This document shows positions 34,932 to 46,689 of a stretch of 64,000 nt of DNA, one piece after another. The notes beneath the pieces are model-generated. The model was given only the letters and a program-made list of their open reading frames with translations. It had not been told where the DNA came from and did no database searches. This DNA comes from Gigaspora rosea (lineage: Eukaryota; Glomeromycota; Glomeromycetes; Diversisporales; Gigasporaceae). The first letter of the stretch is position 1; every line of letters starts with the position of its first letter. The stretch covers positions 220,492 to 284,491 of the forward strand of contig QKWP01000271.1 in NCBI GenBank assembly GCA_003550325.1, in the 5' to 3' direction. The translations under genes and the position numbers were made by a program.

Positions 34932-37900
34932 ATGCCAAAACAAAAACTTCGTACTAAACAATGGAGCACTGGCTATAAACGGCATTATCGTTCGAAAAAA
35001 CGAATTATGCCTGAACAAAAAAAGTCTATACCACGAAAACAAGATGCATCGAATTATAGAAATCAACGTCAAACAAGAGAAAATGCTACAATTAAAAATG
35101 CTTCTTGGTGGAATATATTAGATGACTTACATTATACTGATTTGATGCCTCTCATTTTATTATGGGATCGAGAATGTCAACATTGTCGAACAATGCTGCT
35201 TACAGGTGAATTACCTGAATTTTGTTGCAACCGTGAGAAACACATAATACCATCGCTTCCACCCTATCCCGAAAATATGAATAATATCATCGTTAATCCC
35301 ACATACAGCAATCTTTCAAGAAAATTAAATGCACTTTTTTCATTCACAGTGATTGGAGTACAAGGCCAATTTGTGACACTTCTAGCACCATCTTCGGTAT
35401 GCATTACAGGATGCACCTATCATCGTATTTTGCCTATAGATATGCCCAATCATTTATTACATTGGTATATATATAATGAACAAGAATGATACGCTGCGGC
35501 TAAAGATAGAAAAATACCAAATGAATGGATTTTAATAATTCAATCTATGTTAAATGAAAATAATCCTTATGTAAATTCATTGAAAATATTTCAACGAAAT
35601 TTTTTGCGCAATGCAATGCTAGAACTACGAGAAAATACTTTAACAGGCGAGGTTGCCGCGATTATGCATGCTGATAATATTGTTAACATTCACCCCCGTA
35701 GTGTTACTATATGGTATAATTCGGATATTGCTCCCAAATTTATAAGCATTACAGTGCGCAATATGAACCCTTACAGTATCCCTTATTTTTTCCGCATGGT
35801 ACACTAGGGTGGCATATCAATAATCAATTTAACTTATCTCAAATTAATTGGTACCGATGCTGTTTATTGCACGAACAATGATTTTCTAATATTTGGGAGA
35901 TTAACCTCAGAGTACTTAGTTGACATGTATTCACGCGTTGAAGAAGAATGTTTGAATTACATATTGACAGAGAAAAAAAAACTTAATAAGAAAAAAAAAT
36001 AATTGAACGATTAAATCGAACCAACATTACTGTTGAAGACTTTGAAAATGAAAATGATGAGGATGAAGAAGGAGATTTACACCTTCCAGCATCCTTTTTA
36101 GGCTCCAAAAGATGGTGTTCGTCTCACGTTGCAAATGCCCTTGCTCTCGCACGTTGTCGAGGAAAACCGAGCTTCTTCATTACGATGACCACTAACCCAA
36201 ATTGTAATGAAATTAAATCATGACTACAACCTAGACAAAATGCATTGGAAATTGCTCCTATTATAGTATGCTCATTTCATTCGCATTTAAAAAAATTGAA
36301 AGAATTATTACGCATGCATTTTGGAAAAATTATATATATTGTTGATGTGATTGAATTCCAAAAACATGGATTTCCGCATGCTCATATAGTAGTACACGTT
36401 AACCCGGAACTCCCTATTAACCAAATAGACAAGATTATATTAGCGGAACTACCCGCGAAAAATCACATTTAAAAGAATTGGTTGAAAAATATATGATACA
36501 TAATAAACAATATTCATCACACTGCCTTCGAAACAACAAGTGTATTTACCAATAACCAAAACCAATGACTCCTGAAACGTATGTTAATGAAAAAGGTTTT
36601 GTGCAATATCGCCGTCGTAAACAAGAAGACTTGTGGGTTGTGCCCTATAACCACGTATTAATATTGAAATTAGAATGCCATATTAATTTCGAAGTCGCTT
36701 CGACTGTCTATTTGTTTATGTATCTGTACAAATACCTTTTCAAAGGCCCCGATTATGTACTTCGGCCAGTTGTTCGGCCGTTGGTCGTTTTTCTAATTCC
36801 TTAATTTGGGCTTCAATTTTGGCCTTTTCAGCAATAATCCTGTTAATTATTTCTTCTTCGTCTTCTTCATAACCGGAATCTTTTCTTCTATTTTGTAATT
36901 TCTTATTTTCGGCTCTTAACCGGCTGATTTCAGCGGTTTTCTTGTCAATTTCTTCTTTTTGGGCGGTTGTTCAAGTTCACTGTAAACAACGAACCAAATT
37001 CAATCTCTGAGAATTCTAATCGACCTAATACCAAAACAACAAATACTGATTCAACAATTAATCAAAATATTAATGAATTTAACAACTATATTAATAGAAG
37101 ATACTTATTTGCGCTGGAAGCTGCCTAGAGAATCTTTCATTACCCTATAACCACATCAGAACCATCTGTTCAAATCCTTCCAATCCACCTATTCAAGAAC
37201 AACATTTCTCAATATACACGAACTCAAAATAATTCATCTTTCGCATCACTTTTGACCTGCTATTTCCTTCGTCCTCCTGAACCTATATTTGACAACCTTA
37301 AATACCTAGAATATTATGAAAAATATACACTATATTCTTACAACCCGAATAATATGCATGATAACGATTTTATAGAACAAGAGTATCCGCAGGTATTAAG
37401 AAAAATTGTACGAAAACAATCTACTAATAAAATAACTAGGGTGGTTTTGGTCGCTCCAGGAGCTGGCGAATTATTCTATTTAAGAAGTATTTTATTACAT
37501 TGTGCTGCAAGAACATGGAATGATCTTAAAAATATCAATGAAAATACTTACAATACATACCAAGAAGCTGCACACGAGATGGGACTTTTTGCAAATGAGG
37601 GCGAAAGCATACTTACTATGAAAGAAGCAATTGATAATTACTATTCGCTGACTCAATTAAGATTTTTATATGTACAACTGGTGTTGGATGGAGCTCCTGC
37701 TCTCGAACTATGGCAACAATATTATAAAGATTTGTCAGCTGACCATCAAGAACAACTATATAATAATGATCTAATTGCGACTAATGTAACACTACAACAG
37801 TTGGCATCAATGTTTGCAGAACATGGGCGACGAATGCGTGATTTTGGTCTTACCAAACCACGAATATGGACCAAAGAAGTAAATGCAGAGTATCAACGAT

Positions 37901-39338
37901 ACTCTGATTACAGTAAATATGATCAACTTACAAGAAGATTTCGTTCTACAATGACCACAGAACAAATTTTTTTTTACGAAAAAGTCATTAAATACACACT
38001 TTTGAAAAACAAAAACAATACTATCATAACAAATATATTTTCTATATTTTTAGATAGTAAAGCTGGAAGGGGAAAAACATTCTTGATAAACGCTATATGC
38101 TATGCAATTCGCGCAGCTGGAGAAATTGTATTAATATATGGAACTACAGCTTTATTGGCACTCCTGTACGAGGGTGGACGTACAGCTCACTTATTATTTA
38201 GAATACCGGTAGAGGAAAATAATACAAATCTACAATCAACAATCAAGATAAATAGTGGATGTGCAGATCTAATTCGAGAAGCCAAATTAGTTATATGGGA
38301 TGAACTTCTGATGGCAAATAAAGCAGTAATAGAATATGTTGATCTACTTCTCCGAGAGATTTGTGAAAAAAATGAACAATTCGGAGGAAAACCATTCGTA
38401 GGTGTCGGAGATTTTTGACAAGTAGCACCGGTCGTTAAAGCAGCTGGGAAAAGTGCTACCATTAATGCTTCCATAAAAACTTCTTACCTATGGAAACATT
38501 TTAAAGTATATACTCTTAATCAACCCATCCGAAATGCAAACGACCCAGCACTCGCTGAATTCATAGACAATATTGGTAAAATAACATTGATCATAAAGTT
38601 TCTTTGGATATTTTCGAAAGTACTCAAGATATAGAAAAAACAATTTGTTTTTTATATCTGAATGAAATAATAACTATCCCAAAAATATTACAATGAAGAG
38701 CTTTTCTTAGCTCTCGCAATATGTTAGTAGATGATTTCAACAATAAAATCCTCGACAGATTACCTGGAACAGCTCAAGTTTATTTTAGTTACGATATCAT
38801 CAAAGAAAATGATGAAATGATTAACGACCACTCCGTTGCAACACCAGATTATCTAGCACAACTGACACATCCCGGAATACCCAACCATGAAATCCGCTTA
38901 AAAGTCAGATCTATATGCTCTATAATGAGGAATATCTCTATTGACAAAGGATTGGTCAAGAACGCACGTGTAGTGATAACTAATTTAGGTCAACAATTAA
39001 TTGAAGTAACAACAATTAAAAATAATGACATCACTAATTCAACAGAAACTCACCTAATTCCAAGGATCAACTTTTACTTCCAACCAGACTACTGTTCTTG
39101 GACAGTACATCGAAAACAATTCCCATTACGCCTTGCATATTCAATGACCTTTAACAGCTGCCAAGGATTAACATTAGATCGTGCAACTATAGATCTAAGA
39201 ACTAATGTATTTGCTCACGGGCAACTATATACTGCTATATCTTGAGTAAAACACAGAAGCCATGCTTTAATTTTATTACCTGAAAACAATACAGATATAA
39301 AAACCGTAAATATAGTTTATAAAGAACTGATTCAGTAG
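34932..39338 (+). pseudogene. Helitron Rep-helicase, decayed
   Basis: Domain order fits a RepHel protein. The N-terminal region has a Cys pair set (CQHC…FCC) and HRILP…HWYIYN. Next come 'AAIMHADNIVNIHPRS', 'FLIFGRLTSEYLVDMYSRVEEE', and the Rep block with FFITMTTNPN, 'VIEFQKHGFPHAHIVVHV' (HUH-type HAH) and YLYKYLFKG (Tyr motif). Then follow RRYLFALEAA, a helicase with Walker A KAGRGKT (about 38067-38087), IWDELLMAN, GVGDF, and SMTFNSCQGLTLDRA…GQLYTAIS. Internal stops: TGA at 35487, 36221, 38416, 38694 and 39243, and TAG at 37126 (Trp expected). Frameshifts occur near 35789, 35880 and 38578, and a foreign insert lies at 36762-36970. All motifs remain recognisable, so inactivation is fairly recent. 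Confidence 0.88.
36762..36970 (-). pseudogene. Foreign coiled-coil coding fragment inside the Helitron Rep domain
   Basis: On the minus strand an uninterrupted frame of about 70 codons (36967 down to about 36760) reads 'AQKEEIDKKTAEISRLRAEN', 'NRRKDSGYEEDEEEIINRII' and 'AEKAKIEAQIKELEKRPTAE', a heptad-like coiled coil. It has neither start nor stop of its own. The composition (frequent GCC, CGG, GGC) is richer in GC than the flanks. The Helitron frame resumes right after it (KFTVNNEPNS…). The fragment resembles coiled-coil proteins of bacteria, possibly the mollicute-related endobacteria of these fungi; that origin is a guess. Confidence 0.5.
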
Positions 39339-39344
39339 ATAACC

Positions 39345-40200
39345 CGATAATACAAAACATTATAGCTATTTAAGTAAACAATTAAACATTTAAACATTTA
39401 ACCATTTTATATGTAAATTTTAAATTAAATAAATAAATAACAATATCAATATATTATAAGTGTATATATACGTACACATTATATACAATGAAATATAATA
39501 ATATTATACGTTATAAAAAATTTAACTTTAAATTTTTTAGTCCATATCATACCGATAATGATATTAAATACAATATCTTAACGATCTATGTACATAATAA
39601 ATCTCTAAATAATTATAAATAAATCCAAAAAAATAAATAAAACTAAATAATCGATTTTTAACAAAATCGAAAAAAAATAATAAAATTACATCAACAAACT
39701 ATGTGAAAATCTTACTATTATAAACTTAGATAAAATTACTTAAATACACTTAAAATAAAACACTAATGAAATAAATAAATGCACTTCGAAATATGACACA
39801 ATAATTACGCAGACAACGAGAGAATGTAATCACAATAATTAACCATCCATGAACAACAAAATAATGTAATAATTATCAATAAATGTGCTTCAAATATAAC
39901 ACAATAATTACGCAAACAACAAGAAAATATAATTACAATGACTAACCATCCATAAATGACATAATAATATAATAATTATCAAAATGAATAAAATCGAACA
40001 GAAATAAATAAATAAATATAATAAACCATTATAAGTAAATAAATAAAACATTATAAATAAAATCTGTATGCGGATATCTCTTTCCTCCATAAATTTCAGT
40101 TTTCATAAATAAATAAATAAATAAAAAATAAAAGATAAAAAAAAAATAAAATAAAACCCTATAATTAAAACAAATCAAAAAAAAAAACAATCAAACCTAT
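39345..40200. other. AT-rich spacer with a two-unit tandem repeat
   Basis: Between the Helitron gene and the OB-fold gene. A ~112-bp unit ('aaatgcacttcgaaatatgacacaataattacgca…ccatccat…') is present twice (39778-39888 and 39889-39998). No gene. Confidence 0.5.
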
Positions 40201-40208
40201 CTACGAAC

Positions 40209-41201
40209 ATGCCCATCCACACTTCCGTAATTGCATTCATAAGTGCAAAAAATGACACCAATACATTCGCTCATGGTATAGCCCAATACCAATCATCCGA
40301 AAACACTTTCGAATCTATACGTTGGAAATACTTCGATTCACCTGACAAACCTCGAGAAAATTTTTCAATAGGAGACATAATCTCTATTGTAGGAAAATAT
40401 GTTATGGAAAATAATGAACAATATATCACGATCGTTTCGGCTACTATTGTCGATAAAAAAAAACCCAAGCAATGAATTCGATACTCAATCTATCCCAATA
40501 AACATACCACACTTAATGTTCAATGCAACAGTTACACAAGAACTAAAAACTTCGGGTAAAACTGTTCATTTTGGAGTAGAAACCAGAGAATACAACTCCT
40601 ATACAGGAAACCGAGATATACACATGCCCGTTACCGTTTTTTACCCAATTCAACGTAACAGATTTAATCATCTGCGTTCCAATCTTAAGATTGGGAAATT
40701 ATTAATGATTTCGGGTTTCTTGCATATCGTTAAATCAACAATAATGATAGAAGCGACGGACGTTGACTATCTAAGACAAGATACCATTTACAACACCACC
40801 AAAACTCCACACCAACCATCTTTACCCGCTTTCACCGACCTAGATAAAATAGCTGAAGAAATAAATACTCCAAATCCATCAATACAAAAAAAACAAAACA
40901 TAGTAAATTTAGATGATATAAATACCAATACCATACCAACAACAAACGAAGATAATGAATCAACATCCGACGAAAAAAGATAAAACTCGAAACAAAATAT
41001 AATCTCAACGAAGAAATTGACAACGAATTAACACAAAATAAAAAAAAAAAGGAAAAAGAAAAAATTATAAAAATAACGATCAAGAAGATCCCCAACAAAC
41101 AAGCGATACAAATTACAACTTAGAAGAAGAAATAACTGCAAACGAAAACGAAACGAAAACAGGTAAGAGAAAAACAAGAAAAACAAAGATCTAATTATTA
41201 A
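40209..41201 (+). pseudogene. Helitron-associated OB-fold (SSB/RPA-like) protein, two homopolymer frameshifts
   Basis: The start MPIHTSVIAFISAKNDTNTF (40209) leads into OB-fold-like strands: 'ENFSIGDIISIVGKYVMENN' and 'QYITIVSATIVD'. After a 9-A run (near 40453-40461) the frame changes and continues 'FDTQSIPINIPHLMFNATVT', 'GVETREYNSYTGNRDIHMPV', 'KIGKLLMISGFLHIVKSTIM'. A second A-run (about 40973) shifts the acidic/basic tail; the duplicate after the N (to 41747) keeps that tail open to '…RKTRKTKI'. RPA-like single-strand binding proteins are known companions of Helitrons, and its place 0.9 kb downstream of RepHel on the same strand fits. Either a pseudogene or base-count errors in the homopolymers. 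Confidence 0.55.
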
Positions 41202-41990
41202 ATTCGAACATCCGAATAAAATACATTGAATATTCGTATATACGAACTAAATGTTAATAAGAAAAAAAAATTCAATAAAATTAGTCACAAAATTATAAAT
41301 CAAAAAATCAAAAACTCATATAACATTACTTTTATCTCGACATTTAACCCATATATATATATGTAAAAGTTTTAACATAAACAATAATAAAAAAAATAAA
41401 TGTAGACGACATATACAAAATTATNAAATCCATCAATACAAAAAAAACAAAACATAGTAAATTTAGATGATATAAATACCAATACCATACCAACAACAAA
41501 CGAAGATAATGAATCAACATTTGACGAAAAAAAGATAAAACTCGAAACAAAATATAATCTTAATGAAGAAATTAACAACGAATTAACACAAAATAAAAAA
41601 AAAGGAAAAAGAAAAAATTATAAAAATAATGATCAAGAAAATCCCCAACAAACAAGCAATACAAATTACAACTTAGAAGAAGAAATAACCGCAAACGAAA
41701 ACAAAATGAAAACAGGTAAGAGAAAAACAAGAAAAACAAAGATCTAATTATTAAATTCGAACATCCGAATATAATACATTGAATATTCGTATATACGAAC
41801 TAAATGTTAAGAAAAAAAATTCAATAAAATTAGTCACAAAATTATAAATCAAAAAATCAAAAAAAAATACTAGCAAAACTCATATAACATTACTTTTATC
41901 TCGACATTAAAACCATATATATATATGTAAAAGTTTTAACATAAACAATAATAAAAAAAATAAATGTAGATGATATATACAAAATTATAA
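40872..41990. repeat. ~555-bp direct duplication flanking an assembly N
   Basis: 40872-41424 and 41426-41990 are near-identical, beginning 'aaatccatcaatacaaaa', with a single N between (41425). The copies include the 3' part of the OB-fold gene and its downstream region. The pattern suggests a scaffold join with unmerged overlap, not necessarily a genomic duplication. Confidence 0.75.
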
Positions 41991-42624
41991 AAAAATAAAA
42001 TAAATAAAATAAATAAAATTAAACTCACAAGATACAATTCGAACAACAACGATTAAAAACAAACCTTCCCTTAAAAAACAAAAATATTTATTAATATCTA
42101 AATATACAAATTAAACAATAAAAACAAAAGAATACTAATAAAATAAATACTTATAATGCTATAAAGAAAACAAATATACACATAGAAGTATAATCTTTCG
42201 CATACATATAAATTTTCGTAGCATCTAATTTCAAAGTAAATAAACATATAAAACATTATAACACAAAACCAAACAATAGTAATAATGTTAAATATAACAA
42301 AAACATGAACTTCAAATACAAACTCCAATTGATTGTATTATAGTTAAATTAAATATCAAATCTGCATTAAACAAGACTAGATTAAATTAGATAATTTAAA
42401 CAAACGATCAAATGCATAAACAATGCAATTCGAAAGGGCGCCAGCGGCGCCCAATTAAATACTTGTATATTATAAGAAAAAGCTGAAAATATATAATATT
42501 TGTTGCGATAAGGTATTATATATGTTGCATCTAAAGTAACGATTTATCTAAAATAGCTACTTTATATATTCAAAGTAGCCACTATTTTAGGTAAATATCT
42601 GTTTAGATATTTCGCATGTATCTA
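41991..42624. other. AT-rich spacer with GC hairpin and foldback MITE
   Basis: A perfect hairpin GGGCGCC-AGC-GGCGCCC lies at 42436-42452. A foldback 'atttatctaaaatagctacttt…aaagtagccactattttaggtaaat' lies at about 42544-42598; its motif recurs at 50744-50800. The hairpin may be the 3' structure of the upstream Helitron, but no CTRR follows within 12 bases. Confidence 0.4.
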
Positions 42625-44279
42625 CATGCATATTTAAAATTGCTTTCACATAATATTTTTCACATGCATATATATAATATCTATCGCATTCAATCATATG
42701 AATACCTTATTGTTTTTCATACAAGCCTCTTACCATACAAGCCACGAGTTGGTGATCCTCGCGATAATAACTCTAGCGTGACTATCGTCAGCGCATAGGG
42801 TTATAATTTTATTTTCATCTGAGAATTTATTATTTGAAAATTTAATGACATTAAGAACTATCGCGGATCATAATGAAGTCGGATTAAATGAAATGTGGGT
42901 TTCTGTTTGACCCTCTAAAACCCACTTATACTTAAGGTTATGATTTTCAATATTTTCTTGGCATTTTTCCACCATCTTATCGATTGGCTTTTCCTAGTCA
43001 TATTTTTTTTAAAAAGATTTTTTGTTAATTTTATTAAACTAAAACAATGACGAATATTAATAAAGATTTTAATTATTATTTTTGACACAATAAAACACAA
43101 AAATTGGTCTTGTATACTACAGTAAAGTTTCACTTCACATCGCTGAATTTGTTTTTGTTTTCATCTTTAATTCGTTCGTTTGTTTTGGCATTTACAATTC
43201 CACATCATTAATAATTTGAATTATACATGTTTAAACACGAATTATTTCAATTTTCTCATTAATGATAAGCTGTTTATTGTCGAATTGACAATATACAGTA
43301 GTAGGCCAATTATTATTGCCATGCTTATCTCTTATCAATTAATGTCGACGTTTATTTTCAAATTTCATAATGATGAAGTGAAAACATAAAATGTTTTGCA
43401 GTTGTAATATAAAAATTATAGTATTTAGATAATTATTTTTTTAATGCTACTTAAATAAAGTACATACAACTATTAACATTATTGATTGAGTTCGAAAGTA
43501 ACATATTTTAGGCGATGCTTAGTTCGTGCAGTAAAATGTGTGAGCTAATGGTATTAGCTGAAATAAAGCTCCGCTTTTACTCTTACCAGTTACAGATGAA
43601 AAATTGAAAACATTTTAACTTCATAAGAATAGTTCCTTAGCAATTATATTGATAATGGGTTAAATTATGCCTAAGTAGTTAATACAGTTAACTATCAGAA
43701 ATTTTAGTTAGTCCTAACCTCTAATACAGATTAGGATTTTTTTCAAGAAAATAACTTCAGATGACTCACGTTAATGAAATAAGCATAATTGTTATGTAGT
43801 TTCTCAGATTATGAAGTTTTGCTCGATCTTCAATAACTGAATTCACGTTTCAAGAAGATTGGTTTAGATTACAGGTGCTACTACCGAATTCAGCACAATA
43901 TTTATACGCAAAGAATTTCTTGAATTATAACCAGAATAAAAGCCTATTTACGTATTACTTAATCAATACAAGAATACTTAAAACCTTCTTAATAAGCCCT
44001 TCCTTTTCTTGCTTTACATTTATTATTTATATCCTTTAAAACATTGTTGCATCATTACATTATTTAATTATTAATATCACGATTACACTATTGCATAACC
44101 CTTACATATAGTTATTAATTTTTGTCATTGCATTATTAGAATTGTCACTCACGTGATAATAACATTAAGTAGCAGCTAGCATGAATAGTTAGTTCATAGA
44201 GCATTAAAGAAATAAACTAACTATATGAATGTTAATGATGGATAATTATATTGTCTACTACACATTCGATAACTATATA

Positions 44280-45803
44280 TTACATTTGCTTATCAATAAA
44301 CTTTAGAGTTAAAATACTTGCAATAACAAATATTATTAAAGAAATGATACTGCCAATGATGGCGCCAATAATTATGCTAGTGTATTTAGATTCGGAACTT
44401 GTATTGCTTGAGCTTGTAGAAGCTGTTGAAGTTGTGGCAGTATTTTGGGTAAATTCAGTGACCCATTTATAGGAATCTTTCCGGCTTACATCTAACATAT
44501 ATATTTTTGATGAAAGAGTACGATTACCAAAATCACCTTTTGAATATATAAAGGTTAGTAAGTTTAAATAATTTATAAATAACGGTATGTAACAGTATAA
44601 AGATAATTAAAACTTTTACCAAAAGCAACAAACATATAATTATCCACTAATGTTGCAGTATGAGCATAAAGAGTTAAATTCACAATTGGGTTTAAAATTT
44701 TTCCAATTGACCATTGGAACATTGTGATATCTAAGATCCACAGATCTCCAAAAGTTATACCGATTGTACTACCACCGAAAATTATAATACGTCCGTCGGA
44801 GGCTTTTAATTTAAATGATGAATCAAAAGCTTTTATATAAACATTTATTGAGAAACTTTATACTTAAAACATTTACTGATATTGTGAAATAACATACTTA
44901 ATACTGTTGAAAAATGTTCGCGAGGAGAAGGACTTGGACCCGATATACTCTAATATCATATTTAAATTATTTGATACTAAGAAATAATGAAAATTATATA
45001 AATTTCATTTATTACATACCATATTTGTCCATGTATCAGATATTGTATTATATAACGGTAACTACGGAACAGTCGATCAATAAAAGCTATAAAATCAATT
45101 TTATTAAAAGATAAAACTTACATTATTCATTGGCATATAAGTTGAATTAAAACTATATCTAATTCCACCAATATATAAAATATTTCCATCAGGCAAAGTT
45201 ATTGCACAATAACCATACATAGGCAAAGGTGCATTTGTTGCATTGCTTAAACTCCATGCTAATGTTAATGTATTAAATATCCAAAGGTCATTATTTGGAC
45301 CATAACCGCTAAAAATTGCAATCAATTCATTATCAAAATTAGCACATGAAAAATCAAAACTATTTGTATTTGTGGGTACATTTCCAAAAGATGTGATATT
45401 ATTTGATATTAATCCATTGTTGTTTATTTGTATTAAACTGATTAACGGATGATTGATTAACGGCAGAAATATCACCAAAAATAAAAATCATATCATTATT
45501 TTTTCCACCAATACACGCTGTAGCAACTTTCAAAGGACCGCCAGTATAAGTAAGGTCAATCTACGGCATTGAATTATTATCTGTTGTTGTAAATGGTTTA
45601 AAAACATCTAAATAAAAAAATTCATTCGTAATACTACTAGCAAAATAATCATTATATCCACCACTAAAATAGAGTTTATTATCAATAAGGACAGATGAAT
45701 GAAATGCTCTTCCATTTGGAATAAAAGCAGCAAAAGTAAAAGTAAAATTTAGGAGAAAAGTGAAAATATAAAAATTAAACAGCAGCATAATTACAGTATG
45801 CAA
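44280..45803 (-). pseudogene. Kelch-repeat, single-pass membrane protein (copy 2, nonsense and frameshift)
   Basis: Same architecture as the 26521-27999 gene. The signal peptide (M…LLFNFYIFTFLLNFTFTFAA) and first kelch blade are better kept here: 'HSSVLIDNKLYFSGGYNDYF'. A TAG at 45561-45563 replaces the Trp of 'WIDLTYTGG' present in copy 1. A 10-bp gain in 'WINI(ts)' near 45405 shifts the frame before 'NITSFGNVP'. The C-terminal exon is intact here: LDVSRKDSYKWVTEFTQN, Ser/Thr stalk, then IIIGAIIGSIISLIIFVIAS and a short tail ending KFIDKQM (44280). Exon boundaries (donor GTAAGT near 45117) match copy 1. Between the two copies every part of the ancestral protein is represented once undamaged. 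Confidence 0.7.
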
Positions 45804-46689
45804 TGAGCTAAATTAAATTTTCGGTGAAAGTGAAAATATAAAATTAAGCAGCAGAATTATGTAATGAACTAAATTAAATATAATATAGCTATTTATAGTG
45901 ATTTATAAATGTACAAGATTGTAACGTGATTAATTCTAGATTCTGTCTAAATTTCTCAATTTGATACTTTGTTTAACTCTATTTCAAATCAAATATCATC
46001 GTAACAAACTATAACGATAATGAATGATAATGAATTGTATCAATCAAATTTTTTATTAAATATTTAATTAACAAAAATGCCTTATGATGTTTTCATAAGG
46101 CATTTAGATGCTTTACGTTTTATTTAGCTTACAAACTAAAAGTATGCTAAATGAAATTAAGCTTTAAGGTATTGACCATCTAAAAATTGTACAAAGATTT
46201 AGGCGAATTTTAATTTATAATGTCATAATGATATTTTGATCGAAATAATTTTCAAAGAACTTTTTTGAATTTTCGAAAATAAAGTCAGAAAAATATAACA
46301 TTATTCTTTAATGATCAGCAAAATTTATAAAATTTGCAAACTACAATAATTGGAATATTAATTTCGACATTTAGTTCTGTATTATTACTTAAAATTCATT
46401 CAAAATTACTTCAACTATATATACTATATATAGTTGCGGGTCTATAATTATGTAAAATTTTCAAAATTTTCTTTATAGGTAATTTACTATATTTTATACT
46501 GAACTCTATTAATTATAAAAAGGTTCGTTATATTCAGAGTTGACAGTACTGTATATAGTATATATTTACAGTATTTTAGTTAAATAATCAAAGATAGAAA
46601 AATAAATTTATTAAATAAATACTATAAACATATATTTAATACAAGTAAAATAAACAAGTTACATACTAGTAAAAAATAATAATAAAATA

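Noticed and set aside
35487..38696. TGA reassigned to an amino acid
   Set aside because: TGA sits mostly at Arg sites reachable by CGA deamination, the retroelement copies show CGA/TGA alternation, and frameshifts accompany the stops, so decay is simpler.
39908..42328. Several hydrophobic minus-strand frames (for example 41098-40832)
   Set aside because: Antisense shadows of the OB-fold gene tail or of AT-rich repeats.
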